Source: Tieghemostelium lacteum (Eukaryota > Evosea > Eumycetozoa > Dictyosteliales > Raperosteliaceae). Taken from it: a DNA stretch of 64,000 nucleotides. The translations under genes were made by a program, and so were the position numbers. Positions 28,988-40,552 of the stretch are shown piece after piece (the first letter of the stretch is position 1; the number at the start of each line of letters is the position of its first letter). The stretch covers positions 62,001 through 126,000 of the forward strand of contig LODT01000046.1 in assembly GCA_001606155.1 (NCBI GenBank), in the 5' to 3' direction. The notes beneath the pieces are model-generated. The model did not search any database, had not been told where the DNA came from, and saw only the letters and a list, made by a program, of their open reading frames with translations.

Positions 28988-29509
28988 TTCTTTTTTAATA
29001 ATATTATTTAAAAAGGTGTAGGGAAATTAATAATAAAAAATTTAAATTATTTTTGATCCTATTTGAAATACTATTTTTTTTATTTTAAAAAATTTCCAAA
29101 TTAGGATTTTTTATAATTTTTTATCATTTACTTACTATTTATATTATAAAAACTAATATTTAATATTTTAATTATTCTATTTCAATAAAGTAATCATTCT
29201 TTTAAAAGGAACATTTTATATTGTGTTATGGTATGGGAATGTTATTTTTATAGATTAATAAATATACTGGGATATATGTTATTGTTAATCTTCAATATTT
29301 AGAAAAATTAAAGAAATAATTTTAATAGATTATCTTTCAAAATGAAAAAAAAGTAGTAGTACTTTTTTAAAATATGTTTAAAATCTGATTAAGCTGGAAA
29401 ATCTATTTTTTAAAAATTGCGAATCTGTTTCATCATGCAACAGAGAGTGGATCATTGATTATTTAGAAACTCTATATATTTATATTTATTTAAACAAAAA
29501 CCAACAAAC
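28988..29509. promoter_or_regulatory. Divergent intergenic region
   Basis: About 520 bases of AT-rich sequence between the hypothetical gene (minus) and the RhoGAP gene (plus). TATA-like TATATATTTATATTTATT is directly upstream of the RhoGAP ATG at 29510. No gene or RNA is visible. Confidence 0.35.
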
Positions 29510-32497
29510 ATGACATGGATAAAGTCCAATAAAAGAGTTAAAGAGTATATAGGAAAAGATAATTTAATGGCAGAAATTAAAGTATGAATCTTAAATCTGG
29601 ACTTTGATATCTTTCTTTTTTTTTTTTTCATAAGCATAATTTACTGATATATCTATGATAAATAGCTAATAGGATATTTACAAAAACAAAGTAAATCATT
29701 ACCAAACTCCAATGTAAAAATATATAAAAAGAAATGGTTTTGGTTTGATAATGAATCTGGTGTACTTTATTATACACTACAACAACCAATTATCAACAAT
29801 AATAATTCAACAACAACAACAACAACAACAACAACATGTAATAATAGTAAAATTAAATCAATAGTTATAAGCCAAGCAACTATAATAGAACAATCTAGAG
29901 CATTTAGATTAGATTTTAATATAATTAATGAAAAAGTAGATAAACATTATGTTTTGAGATCTAATGATGAACAATCAGTACTCAATTGGGTTAGTGGTCT
30001 AAATAATTGGAAAAAGTTTAAACAAGAACAAATTGAAAGAGAACAACAACAATTGGCTGAATTGGCTCAACAAAAACAATTAGAAGAAGAACAATTACAA
30101 TCTAGATTACTTTTAGAGAAATTACAACAACAACAACAACCACAAGATCTACCAATAACTAATGAAGAAGAGGTAGAGGTGGAGGAAGAGGAAGAAGAAT
30201 CTGTTGAAATTTCTAATATTATACCATTTAGTGAATTTCTAAATAATAATAATAATAATAACAATAATAATAATATTAAAAATCAAGTAACACATAATTT
30301 ATTATCAAATTCAACATCTAGTACAATAGCTAGTAGTGATTCATTATCTAGTCAATCATCATTATCAACTACACCAACTAGTAATAGTTTAAAATCATCA
30401 CAAAATAATGATATATTATCTAATCAAACTACACCTACTACTACAACTACAACTACAACAACAAATAATAATAGTTATTATAATTTAAATGAAAATAATA
30501 TATTTTCACCATCAACTAGAACAACACAACATGATTTACAATTATTTTTAAAGAGTTTATTAAAAAATGATGTAGATTTAGAAAAGGTACCAACGAAAGT
30601 TAATGAATTATTTTTTAGATATCCAACTTTATTGTATCAAGAACAAATTTGTTTTATACAAGATAAACTCAATAGTCAATTAGATTATTTAGAGTCATGT
30701 CTAAAAGAGATTTCCTATCTAAATAGTCCATTAACATCTAGTATAAGCACTAGTACTAGTAGTAATAGTAATGGTAATGGTAATGGTACAGTAAAGTATT
30801 CAATTAAAGAACGTACGTTTAGTGAAAGTCCAAAACCAAAGAAATCCATTAAAGATGTTAGTGGTATGAGTACAAGTGCTGGTAACACAATGCGTAGTAC
30901 ATCAACACCAATTATAAATCCAACAGTAGAGACAAATTTACCAACTGGCTCATTAACTGCAAGTCTTGATCAGTTATTAGTGGATAGATATATAGATGAT
31001 AGTGGTGCTGAAGACGAAGAGGAAACTGAAGATGGTGATGATAATGGTGAAGATGAGTTTCAAGTACTACCCAATCATTTGTCATTATATATATTTAGTT
31101 ATTTGGAACCTGTTGAATTGTTAGTTTGTGCAAGAGTTAGTAAACAATGGCAACTGTTGAGTGAAGACAATCTATTGTGGGTAAGATTTGTTTTCCATTT
31201 AATGACACCTTCGAGTATCTATGATACTTCACATAAATGGAAACAAGTCTATATGAATCATTATTGTCCAAAACAAAAGAAACAAGCTAAACAACAATCC
31301 TATATGAATAGATCTATACAATGTTCAAGAACCTCAACTAATGTATCCATGACATTAATGTCATTTGTAGTTAAAGAAGGTTGGTTATTTAAACGTGGTG
31401 AAGATTTACTAAAAATTTGGAAAAAAAGGTATTTTGTTCTGAAACATGACTCTTTATTTTATTTTAAATCACCAAATGACAATATACCATGTGGTATGAT
31501 TTTGTTTAATAGTCGTACTACCATCACACGTGCTGCAAACAGTTCTAGAAAACATAGTTTTAAAATTGTTCAACCTAAACTCTTAACCTCTCATGTTGGT
31601 GTAGAAAGAAAAAGATTACCATATTATCTATCTGCTGATAAAGAACAAGATTGTCAAGATTGGATGAATATTTTATTAAAAATTATAAAATCCAATAGTA
31701 ATCCAAAATCAACTTCACAGCAATCATCAAAATATGCAACAAAACAAAACTATAAACAATTATTACAAAAATCACAATCACTATTTAATATACCACAACC
31801 ACAAATTTCAAATAATTCACCTTTAAAAAATAATATTCAAAGTAATAATAATAATAACAATAATAATAATAATAATTTGGGATCACCAACATTAGGATAT
31901 AGAAAAGATTTAAATTTAGTATTACCTGTTAGTAATATATTTGGTATACCAATAACAACATTGATGGAAAATCAAAAATCATTATATGGTAGTACATTGG
32001 AAATACCATTTATATTGGATAAATGTTTTAGTCATATTATTGAATATGGTCTATTGGAGGAGGGTATATTTAGATTATCAGGATCAGTTAGAGAGATTAC
32101 ATTACTTACAGAGGAATTTGAAAGTATGCCATTGGATATCAATTTGAAATCCTATGATATTCATACTGTTACCAGTTTGGTAAAAACATTTTTCCGTAGA
32201 TTACCAAATAGTTTAATTACACTGGATTTGGATGAATATGCTACAGCTGTTCAAATGGCACAAAGTCAAACTGAAGAAGAACGTATCAGTGAATTTAAAT
32301 TCATTTTTGAATCTATGGATACTATTTCTTATCAAATTTTTAAATCCTTCTTGAACCTATTACGTTTAATTATTAAACATGAACAAGTTAACAAAATGAC
32401 TGTAGAAAATCTCCTAATTGTTATTATGCCAAATCTTAAATGTTCACCAATCCTAATTACAAATGGTATTAAATATTATGATCAATTATTTAAATAA
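29510..32497 (+). CDS. PH / F-box / PH / RhoGAP multidomain protein
   Basis: Two exons, 29510..29581 and 29666..32497, give 967 residues. Exon 1 (24 codons, starting MTWIKSNKRVKEYI) is joined in phase 0. Residues 27-136 form a PH-like domain (GYLQKQS ... KKKWFWFDNESGVLYYT, ending near LNWVSGLNNW). A long Gln/Glu/Asn/Ser/Thr-rich region follows. An F-box is at about 489-535 (LPNHLSLYIFSYLEPVELL, then VSKQW). A second PH domain is at about 593-700 (EGWLFKRG ... WKKRYFVLKHDSLFYF). RhoGAP is at about 780-967, with the arginine finger in GIFRLSGS intact. It should switch off a Rac/Rho GTPase at a membrane, and the F-box may tie it to an SCF ubiquitin ligase. The C terminus coincides with the end of the GAP domain. 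Confidence 0.92.
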
Positions 32498-32530
32498 TAA
32501 TAAATTTTGTGTTTTTTTTTTTTGTCACAA

Positions 32531-32598
32531 ATAGACTTTAAATAAATATATATATAGACTTTATTTAAATATAGACTTTATTTAAATATATATATAGA
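32531..32598. repeat. Short AT-rich tandem repeat downstream of RhoGAP gene
   Basis: About three imperfect copies of a 20-25-base unit containing ATAGACTTTATTTAAATAT, in the spacer between two convergent genes. Confidence 0.75.
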
Positions 32599-32604
32599 AT
32601 TTGA

Positions 32605-32835
32605 TTAATATTCACGTAATCTATATACCAAATGAATTGTGGATTCTTTACGAATATCATAATCGGATAGTTTTCTTCCATCTTCTAGACCTTTACCAAT
32701 AAATATCATTCTTTGATGTGTTGCTGGTACACCTTCTAATTCTTCAATAATATCTTTTATATCTTTAATGGTATTTGATGGTTCAGCATCAAATGTTATA
32801 GTTTTACCTTGAATTGTTTTTGCAAATAATTGCAT
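32605..32835 (-). CDS. Ubiquitin-like protein without the terminal Gly-Gly
   Basis: Single exon of exactly 76 residues, aligning to ubiquitin with no gaps and at roughly half identity. Lys6, Lys11, Lys27, Lys48 and Lys63 are kept, as are Ile44 and Val70 of the hydrophobic patch; positions 29 and 33 are Ile and Leu. The last residues are LVYRLREY where ubiquitin has LVLRLRGG, and TAA follows at once. So the di-glycine needed for E1 activation is absent, and no tail is left to be trimmed to expose one. It cannot be conjugated by the normal route, but it keeps lysines that could accept ubiquitin and a surface that could bind ubiquitin receptors. It is convergent with the RhoGAP gene. Single-copy rather than polyubiquitin. 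Confidence 0.85.
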   Translation of the reverse strand: MQLFAKTIQGKTITFDAEPSNTIKDIKDIIEELEGVPATHQRMIFIGKGLEDGRKLSDYDIRKESTIHLVYRLREY

Positions 32836-33121
32836 GTGTAATTTTATATATTTCTCTTTTGAAAATCTATTTTTTTTTTATTTTTTTTATTTTCAAAAAT
32901 CATGAAAATAACTCAGAAGAACCTTATATATTTAATATTAATATTAAGTTGATTATTTCATATTATAAATGTTTTTCTTTGTTCAATTTGTACCACTTTT
33001 GCATATATGTTTCTTTTTCTTCCAAATGTGAATAATTTATTTATCATTTTTAGTTATAGATCTATAAATATAAATTATAAATGAATTATAACATTATTAT
33101 AATACTTTTTCTTCTTATATA

Positions 33122-33173
33122 GTGTAAAATTGCAATTTTACACTCCCATATCCGCCAACAATCGTTGACGGAT
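33122..33173. repeat. Perfect 22-bp palindrome followed by a second stem-loop
   Basis: Bases 33122-33143 are a perfect inverted repeat (GTGTAAAATT-GC core, mirrored). Six bases later, 33150-33173 can fold as ATCCG-x-CAAC / GTTG-x-CGGAT with one internal mismatch and a four-base loop. The TCCCATAT between them is one base off the dictyostelid upstream element of small RNA genes (TCCCATAA). Function is unknown. Confidence 0.6.
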
Positions 33174-33426
33174 TTAACAAAATTAAATAATAGTAATAAG
33201 AAAAAATCACAATAAAAATTTAAATTGAAAAGTGCTGTATATCTTTTTTAATTTGCAAATTATAAATAGCCATATTTTTTAAAATGTGTCAAATATTTGC
33301 TGCCCTATAAATGACGAAAAATTGATTCAGAATTTTCATACTAATCACATGGATTTTTATGATATACATTTTAATAATTTAGCTAGGATAAACCTCAATA
33401 ATCTAGTAATTTATTATGACCTTTAG

Positions 33427-33663
33427 AAAAGAATAGTTGAAGAACTACATTTAACTATATCACCAATTGATATTAATATCTTTCATTCACCTGCTCTTGA
33501 GCAACCACATCAAAATTTAGTAAATCATCTAGTACCTCAAGATGTACAGTTGGCACAATTGAATCCTATTCGTGATAATAACAATGTTCTAGTTCCATCT
33601 TGTAGCCACATCTTGGTCCAAATGGTTGCCAACGTTGGTAATGGACATACTAGAGTTTTTAAA
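33427..33663 (+). pseudogene. Decayed or partial coding stretch, unknown family
   Basis: A 79-codon open stretch without a start codon reads like real protein (EELHLTISPIDINIFHSP at the start, PSCSHILVQMVANVGNG near the end). Its codon mix is more even than the surrounding spacer. I do not recognise the family. It lies in a gene-poor zone with palindromes and a foldback. It could be an exon of an unrecognised gene instead. Confidence 0.3.
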
Positions 33664-33758
33664 TGAAACTGAGAGATCTCCATTTAGAATTTCTTCCTGG
33701 TCTACCGGATTATAAAACTATCAATTAATCTCTCAAGATTTTGTTTAGTATTAAGAGG

Positions 33759-33863
33759 AACCAATATAATAGCTCATCCACTTTATCTAACTGGAAATTA
33801 TACCATTATTATAATATAATATAATTTCCAGTTAGATAAGGCGGATGAGCTATTATATTGGTT
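33759..33863. repeat. Foldback (hairpin) with 44-bp arms and 17-base loop
   Basis: Arms 33759-33802 and 33820-33863 are inverted copies with two mismatches, both tolerable as G-U pairs in RNA on one strand. The left arm starts AACCAATATAATAGCTCATC. Such a structure could be a foldback MITE, a small-RNA precursor, or a local inverted duplication. No terminal target duplication is obvious. Confidence 0.85.
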
Positions 33864-34054
33864 GAGAAGGAATATGAAGTATGTATAAAATTTCATTTGT
33901 TTTACAAGTCTTTTCCTGGATCAAAACATGAAGAAAGTAAATAACATGGTATCTAAAAATGAAATCAATAATATCATTGATGATAGATTTATAACCAAGA
34001 GAAAAGTTAAATATATAAATGAGTGATAAGGTAGGAGTTAAATTGGTTGAGTGA

Positions 34055-34168
34055 ATACTAGATGTATGTCACAATATGGTCGTAGATCCGTACTTGAAGA
34101 CTTTGGTAACTCCTACAGAAAAAAGTTTTGATGATTTAATTGTTGGATCAAATTCTGTCTATGAATTG
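34055..34168 (+). pseudogene. Second short coding remnant, unknown family
   Basis: A 38-codon open stretch beginning ILDVCHNMVVDPYLKTLV and ending near FDDLIVGSNSVYEL has protein-like composition in an otherwise non-coding zone. It may belong to the same lost gene as the stretch at 33427-33663, on the other side of the foldback. Identity is unknown, and it could equally be chance. Confidence 0.2.
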
Positions 34169-34516
34169 TAATTATTTATTATTATTTATTATTGATATTT
34201 CCTATTAATTAGTTCAAATTTCTAAAAAGTACATTTTATTGAATTCTTTGAACCAATTAATTCATTGTATAATATAGATATTATAATCCTAAGCATTTGT
34301 TTTGAAGATTCAAATTCAATAATTGACATTGTGAAAATATGAAGTTGTAAATACCTCTACACAAAAAATTCAATGAAAAAAATTAGAAAATAATTTGAAA
34401 AATTAAAAATTAAATTAGATCAGTTGATTGTATGAGATTTTTTTTTGTTTTTGTTTAATTTTTTTTTTTGATTAACTATTAATAACAAATAATCTGAATT
34501 TGTAATTCTTATTTAT

Positions 34517-37263
34517 ATGTTTAGAAAAGCAATGGATTACATTTTTGATTATAGTTCAAATAATAGATCTTCTACACCACAATATTATCATAATATTGCA
34601 AATTGTAGTCATACTTATAATAATATTATAAATAGTAAAAAACTTGCATTTGATAGTATTCCATTAGTAAATCTGATAGAATGTATCATTGGACTTGATA
34701 AGGAAAAGAAAATTAAAGTATTGGAAATGGTAGATACCAATGGTGATACAGCTTTAACTTGGATAGCTGCAAATACAACAAATTACCCACATCTCACTAA
34801 ACTCTTTGATTCCATTCAAAAAGATTGTCCAACACTATTTAATCTTCAAAATACTTTTGATGAGGTATGTTGTGGTTTCCAATTTATTTGAAAATCCAAT
34901 TTATTAATATTTATAAAAATAATTAATAGACACCATTACATGTAGCTGTAATTCACGAGAATAGAACATTTTTAGATTTTTTAATATCAAAACAAGTTGA
35001 TGGTACAATTAAAGATAATAGACATTTAACAGCCTATGATATATGTAAGAGAAAGGGATTGGTTGAATTTGAGAAATCATTTGAAAAATTACAAAATTTG
35101 ATGATTAGTGATTATCAACCACAGGTATTTCAGTGGGGTCAGATATTGGCAAGTAGTAATATAAATCAATTATCAAAATCATCTCCTGTGTTATTTAATG
35201 ATTTGGAATCTAGTATCAGTCAAATTGCATTCGGTGCTAATTTTTCAATGCTTCTGACGGATACAGGATCATTGTATTCATGGGGATATTGTAGTTATGG
35301 TAAATTAGGTCACCAAACCAAAAGAGATTTAACAACACCAACTTTGATTAAAGAGCTTGAGAATAAGAATATAAAGTCAATAGCATGTGGTAAAGATCAT
35401 TCAGTGGCTTTAGATAATATTGGGTGTGTATATGTATGGGGAAACGGTTCATCAGGACGTTTAGGAAATGGTTCTTATGATCCTCAACCAATCCCAAAAA
35501 TCTTACCATTCTTTGATGGTGTTGGTATTGTGCAGATTGCATGTGGATCAGAGCACACTCTGGCATTGGGATCTAATGGACATGTGTACAGTTGGGGTAG
35601 TGCACTATTTGGTAAACTTGGGTACCAAAGAGCTGGTGGATTTCAATCTACCCCAGAGAGAATAACAGATTTGGTCCCATGTTCACAGATTGCCTGTGGA
35701 AATTGGTTTAGTGTTGCACTCTCTAAAAATGGTGATGTTTTTACTTTTGGATGTGGAAAAGAAGGTAGACTTGGTAGAAAATCTTCGGATACTCATATGC
35801 CAGGTAGAGTTGAATTCAGTGGTCAGAAAATCAAAAAGATTGTTTGTGGTATAAATTTCACTCTCTGTCAAACCAAAAATAATATAATCTATGGTTTTGG
35901 TTCCAATTCTAAAAAACTTTTAAATTTTGAAAGAACTGCAGAGGTTTTCTATGATAGTCCAACTCAATTAGCTCATCTTCTCCCCTACCCTATCAATAAC
36001 TTGGAAGTTGGTGACAACCATGTACTGGTGCTAACAGATCAAGGTGAGGTCTTATCCTTTGGTGACAGAGAATATGGTCAAATTGGTGAAGGTGATACAT
36101 TGGGTAGTTGTAATTTTACACGAATAAAACTGATTGATGGTGCAAGTGTCTTTAAAATCTCTGCTGGATGTAATAGTTCAATGATGGGTTTGTCAAGTGG
36201 ACATCAACAATTGGGTATGGAAATTAGTCAACTTTTAGAAACCAACAAATTCTCTGATCTCAGATTATGTATAAATAATCAATATGATAACTATATTCAA
36301 GCTCATAAATGTATAGTAGCTTCTAGATGTCAACCATTACATCAACTCTTACAACAAGAAATCTCATCACCAAATAATTCCAATTCAGTTCATATTTCAC
36401 AAACTACTCAAGTCACTTCAAAAACTCAAGATGGTATAATTTATTTAAATTTTACCTTAAAATCTTTAACAACTTTAAGTCTATTATTAAGATTTATTTA
36501 TACTGATCATACTCCAATTGTTTGTATTATTATTATGTTATAAATTATTAATATACATATTCTAATATTTTTTTTGTTGGACCTCTAGAAAAATGAAAAT
36601 ATAGAAGAATTAGGAGAATTAGCTTATTTATTAAAAATTGAAAGATTAACATATATTTGTAAATTTAAGAGTGCAACTAAAGGTGTTGTAAAATCATTGG
36701 ATTTATTACCAACAAGTTCATTAACTGAAGATTTTGGAAAACTTGCAACCCAAGAATTTTTAGATATCTACAGTGATATTGAATTAAAAGTTCATGAAGA
36801 AGATGCTAGTTATAAGCTACTGAAATCCTATAAAGTATTCTTATCATTAAGATCCAATTATTTCAAATTAATGTTTAATGGTAACTTTTTGGAGAATGAT
36901 AAAAGAGTAGTGGATATCTATGAAACTAATGGTCAGAGTCTACAGTTACTACTCACCTATATCTATAGTAACCAAGTACCTTCTGATCCAACGGAATGTA
37001 TTGATCTATTGGTACTTGCTGACCTACATCAATTACCAAGAGCCAAAGAACTGTCAGCTGGTGTCATTAGATCTTTTATTGACGGTGAAAATATTTGTTA
37101 TATCTATAAAATTGGTTTAGAATACAATGTTAAACCTCTCATTGCTTGGTGTGAATCTAAAATTAATAGTTTTAAATCCATTGAATCAATACCATATTTT
37201 GATCAATTAAATTCAACTGCTCAACAAAATCTATTAAAAAGAGCAAATACTCCAAAAAAATAA
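34517..37263 (+). CDS. Ankyrin / RCC1-repeat / double BTB protein
   Basis: Three exons, 34517..34864, 34930..36519 and 36589..37263, encode 870 residues, all introns phase 0. Intron 2 uses the uncommon donor GTTTGT. Ankyrin-like repeats occupy about 80-165 (DTNGDTALTWIA; TPLHVAVIHENRTFLDFL). A seven-bladed RCC1-like propeller runs from about 177 to 537, with repeated YSWG/YVWG, LGNGS and IACGxxHxxAL motifs. A first BTB domain (SDLRLCINNQ, AHKCIVASRC) spans the exon 2/3 junction near 550-690. A second BTB (SDIELKVHEED, KVFLSLRSNYFKLM) is near 703-800, followed by a BACK-like helical tail. BTB proteins commonly serve Cullin-3 ubiquitin ligases, and RCC1 propellers act as binding platforms or exchange factors, so a substrate receptor is a fair guess. 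Confidence 0.92.
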
Positions 37264-37401
37264 AATTACACCACATATTCATATTTATGTATTATCAAAA
37301 AATATCTTCATTTTCATTGAATTTTTAATTTTAGCAGAAGATGTGTTTTTTTATCGATTTCTGTTACAGATATTTTTTTTTTTCTTTATATTTATAAAAT
37401 A

Positions 37402-38830
37402 ATGAAATTAATTATATATTTAATAATATTAATTAGTATTAGTATTAATATTGTAAATAGTGCTAAAGTACAATGTGTAGATTCATTTGATAATAATAAA
37501 ATTTCACTTGGTATGTTTAAATCAAATTAACTATATCAAAGTAACTTGTTTTATTAATATTTTGTTTTTAGCTGATGGGTATTGTACTTGGAAATATAAT
37601 AATGGATTTAATTTTACACATGCTAGACAATTATATAGGTTACCAGATAATAATATATTGTTGATGGGCGGTGGAGGTGTAGATTTATTAGTTGATGGTA
37701 ATAAAGATGGTTTAATATCATCGAATGAACGTAAAAGATTAATTGTTCAATCAGATCTAACTCACTCAGTTACCTATAATAATGGTTATATATATGCATC
37801 ATCAAAAGTTAATATATACAGATGGCCTTATTCATTAGATGGCGAACCAGTTAGTGAGAGTGCTCAAATTGTAATTGGTGGATTACCATCAACAGGTCAC
37901 ATTACTAGAACTGTTATATTTGATAGTAATGGTACTTTATATTTCTCAATTGGGTCAGCTGGTAATATTGATTCTGATTCATCAAGAGCACGTGTTTATA
38001 ATTGTGAAGGTTTGGATTTAGATAATATCCCACCACAAGGTTATGTAGCCACTCATTGTAATCCATGGTTTGATGGTCTGAGAAATGAAGTTGGTTTAAG
38101 ATTTGACAGTAACGGAAAAATGTGGGGTGTTGAAAATGGTATTGATGAACTAAAGAGAATGGATTGGACACCTTCTGATATTCACGAAAATAATCCTTGT
38201 GAGGAATTAAACTATTTGGAAAGACCAGGATTCTATGGATACCCATATTGCTTTAGTGAAGGTATTCTAGATACAGCCTTTAAACAAGGCCCTGGATATC
38301 AATGGGCAACTAATCCTAATGATACCAATCATAATGATGCCTATTGTGCTGATTTGGATAATGTCATTAGACCTGCATATTGTATGCCTGCACATGTAGC
38401 ACCTTTAGATTTAATATTTTCAAATGGAGTATTTCCAGAACCTTATAATAACGGTATATTTGTAGCTCAACATGGCAGTTTTGCTAGAAAAGTACCTTCT
38501 GGATACCAAATTGCTTTTATTGAATTGAATAGTACCACTAATCTACCAGTTGCCAATTCAATGAAGAAATTTATAGGTTTACCAGAGAATGGAGTAAAAT
38601 GGTCAATTAGACCTGTATCTTTAGCTTTTAAATCACCATGTACTGATGAAATTCCAGAATGCCTATTATTTAGTTCTGATTCTGATAATTCAGTTTATGC
38701 AATTGCTTTAAATGGTGTAGGTACAATATCTCCAACTGAATCATCACAATCAACTGATTTATCAATTAGTTCATTAATTCAAATCTCTTTCATTTTTAAT
38801 TTATTATTATTATTATTAATTTTATTATAA
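37402..38830 (+). CDS. Secreted/GPI-anchored sugar (sorbosone/glucose) dehydrogenase-like protein, copy 1
   Basis: Two exons, 37402..37510 and 37572..38830, give 455 residues (phase 1; GTATGT donor). Exon 1 encodes a signal peptide (MKLIIYLIILISISINIVNS). The body is a six-bladed propeller of the glucose/sorbosone dehydrogenase family: ARQLYRLPDNNILLMGGGG, HSVTYNNGYIYAS, GTLYFSIGSAGNIDSDS, WGVENGIDELKRMDWTPSDI and GFYGYPYCFSEG. The C terminus is a Ser/Thr spacer followed by a purely hydrophobic tail (FIFNLLLLLLILL), the layout of a GPI-anchor signal. Bacterial relatives use PQQ, but the cofactor here is unknown. Cysteines are regularly spaced. It forms a tandem pair with the next gene, sharing the same intron position. 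Confidence 0.85.
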
Positions 38831-38978
38831 TAATGGACTACAATAAATTAAATGAAGAGGATATTTTTGATGTTGTCAACCACACCTAAACCAAACTTTT
38901 TCACTGAACCAAAGGACATCTTTATTTTTTTTAATTTTTTTTTTTTAATTTATTTAGAAATCTATAAAAGTAAATAAC

Positions 38979-40438
38979 ATGAAATATTTAATATTATTAA
39001 TAATTTTAAGTTGTTTTAATTATTTAATTGTTGAATCACAAATTCAATGTTCAAGTAATTTTAATGATCAAGATATTTTTTTAGGTAAAAATAATAAATT
39101 TATAAAAAAAAATATGTTCAAAAAAACTAATAACCTATTAATGATAATGATTAATTAGCTGATGGATTTTGTGCATGGCAATATACTAAAGATATAACAT
39201 TTTCAAATGCTAGACAAATTATGACATTATCAAATAATGAAGTATTATTAATGTCAGGCGATGGAATTTCATTATTATTTGATAGTAATAATAATGGTAT
39301 TATTGAATCAAATGAAAAGATGTTATTGATATCACAAAGTGGATTAACACATTCAGTTACCTATTATAATGGTTATATTTATGCATCATCACCATCAACT
39401 ATTTATAGATGGCCATATACTGTTGGTAGTCACACTGCTGTTTCTGTCAGTTCTCAAATTGTAATTGGTGGATTACCATCAACAGGTCATAGAACTAGAA
39501 CTGTTATATTCGATGGTAATGGTACTTTATATTTCTCAATTGGATCTAATGATAATATTGACCCTGATTCATCAAGATCACGTGTTTACAATTGTGAGGA
39601 TATAGATTTAGATAATATCCCACCACAAGGTTATGTAGTTACACATTGTCATCCTTGGTTTGACGGTTTGAGAAATGAAGTAGGTTTAAGATTTGATCAT
39701 TTAGGTAGACTATGGGGTGTTGAAAATGGTATGGATAATCTAAAGAGAAATGATTGGACTCCATCTGATATTCACAATGACAATCCATGTGAAGAAGTAA
39801 ATCTATTTGAAAGACAAGGTTTCTATGGATACCCATACTGTTTTAGTGAAGGTATTCTAACAAGTCCCAATAAACAAGGTCCTGGATACCAATGGGCTGT
39901 TAATATCACTGATACTGTTCATACTGATGCCTATTGTGCTGATTTGGATAATGTTGTTAGACCAGTATACTGTATGCCAGCACATTCAGCACCTCTTGAT
40001 TTACTATTTTTCAATTCCACTACTTTTCCAACCTCTTTTAGACAAGGTTTATTTGTAAGTCAACATGGATCATGGAATCGTCAAGTACCAGCAGGATATC
40101 AAATTGTTTACATTCAAATGAATTATACTAATAATTTACCAGTTCCCAACTCCATGACAAAATTGATTGGTTATAAAACTGATGGTGTTAAATGGTCCAT
40201 TAGACCTGTATCACTTACCATTAAATCACCATGTACCAATGAAATTCCAGAATGCTTACTATTTAGTTCCGATTCTGATAAAACTGTTTATGCAATTGCC
40301 AGATCAGGTAGTGGTACATTACCACCAACTCCAACACCTTCACCATCAACAACAACATCAGCACCATCTTCATCTTCAACTATTACCATTACTATCCTCT
40401 TTTATTTATTCACTTCAATTTTATTAATATTTATTTAA
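38979..40438 (+). CDS. Secreted/GPI-anchored sugar dehydrogenase-like protein, copy 2
   Basis: Two exons, 38979..39084 and 39159..40438, give 461 residues; the phase-1 intron falls at the same place as in copy 1, directly before the ADGFCAW / ADGYCTW motif. The signal peptide is MKYLILLIILSCFNYLIVES. The propeller motifs match those of copy 1 closely (GGLPSTGH, TLYFSIGSNDNIDPDSS, WGVENGMDNLKRNDWTPSDI, GFYGYPYCFSEG). The tail is a Pro/Thr/Ser-rich spacer and a hydrophobic end, again GPI-like. Copy 1 and copy 2 differ mainly in the C-terminal spacer. They are probably cell-surface oxidoreductases acting on extracellular sugars, by family inference only. Confidence 0.86.
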
Positions 40439-40552
40439 GAAATTTCATCAATTTATATTGATATCATTCTTTGTATAATGTATTTAATAATAATGGAAAT
40501 CAATTTATTTTTTTTTTGAAAATAATCTCTTCTATTTTTTCTGATTTTGAGT

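Noticed and set aside
32814-33035. Plus-strand 73-codon frame
   Set aside because: Phe/Ile/Tyr-rich frame in a T-rich promoter region overlapping the ubiquitin-like gene start; chance frame.
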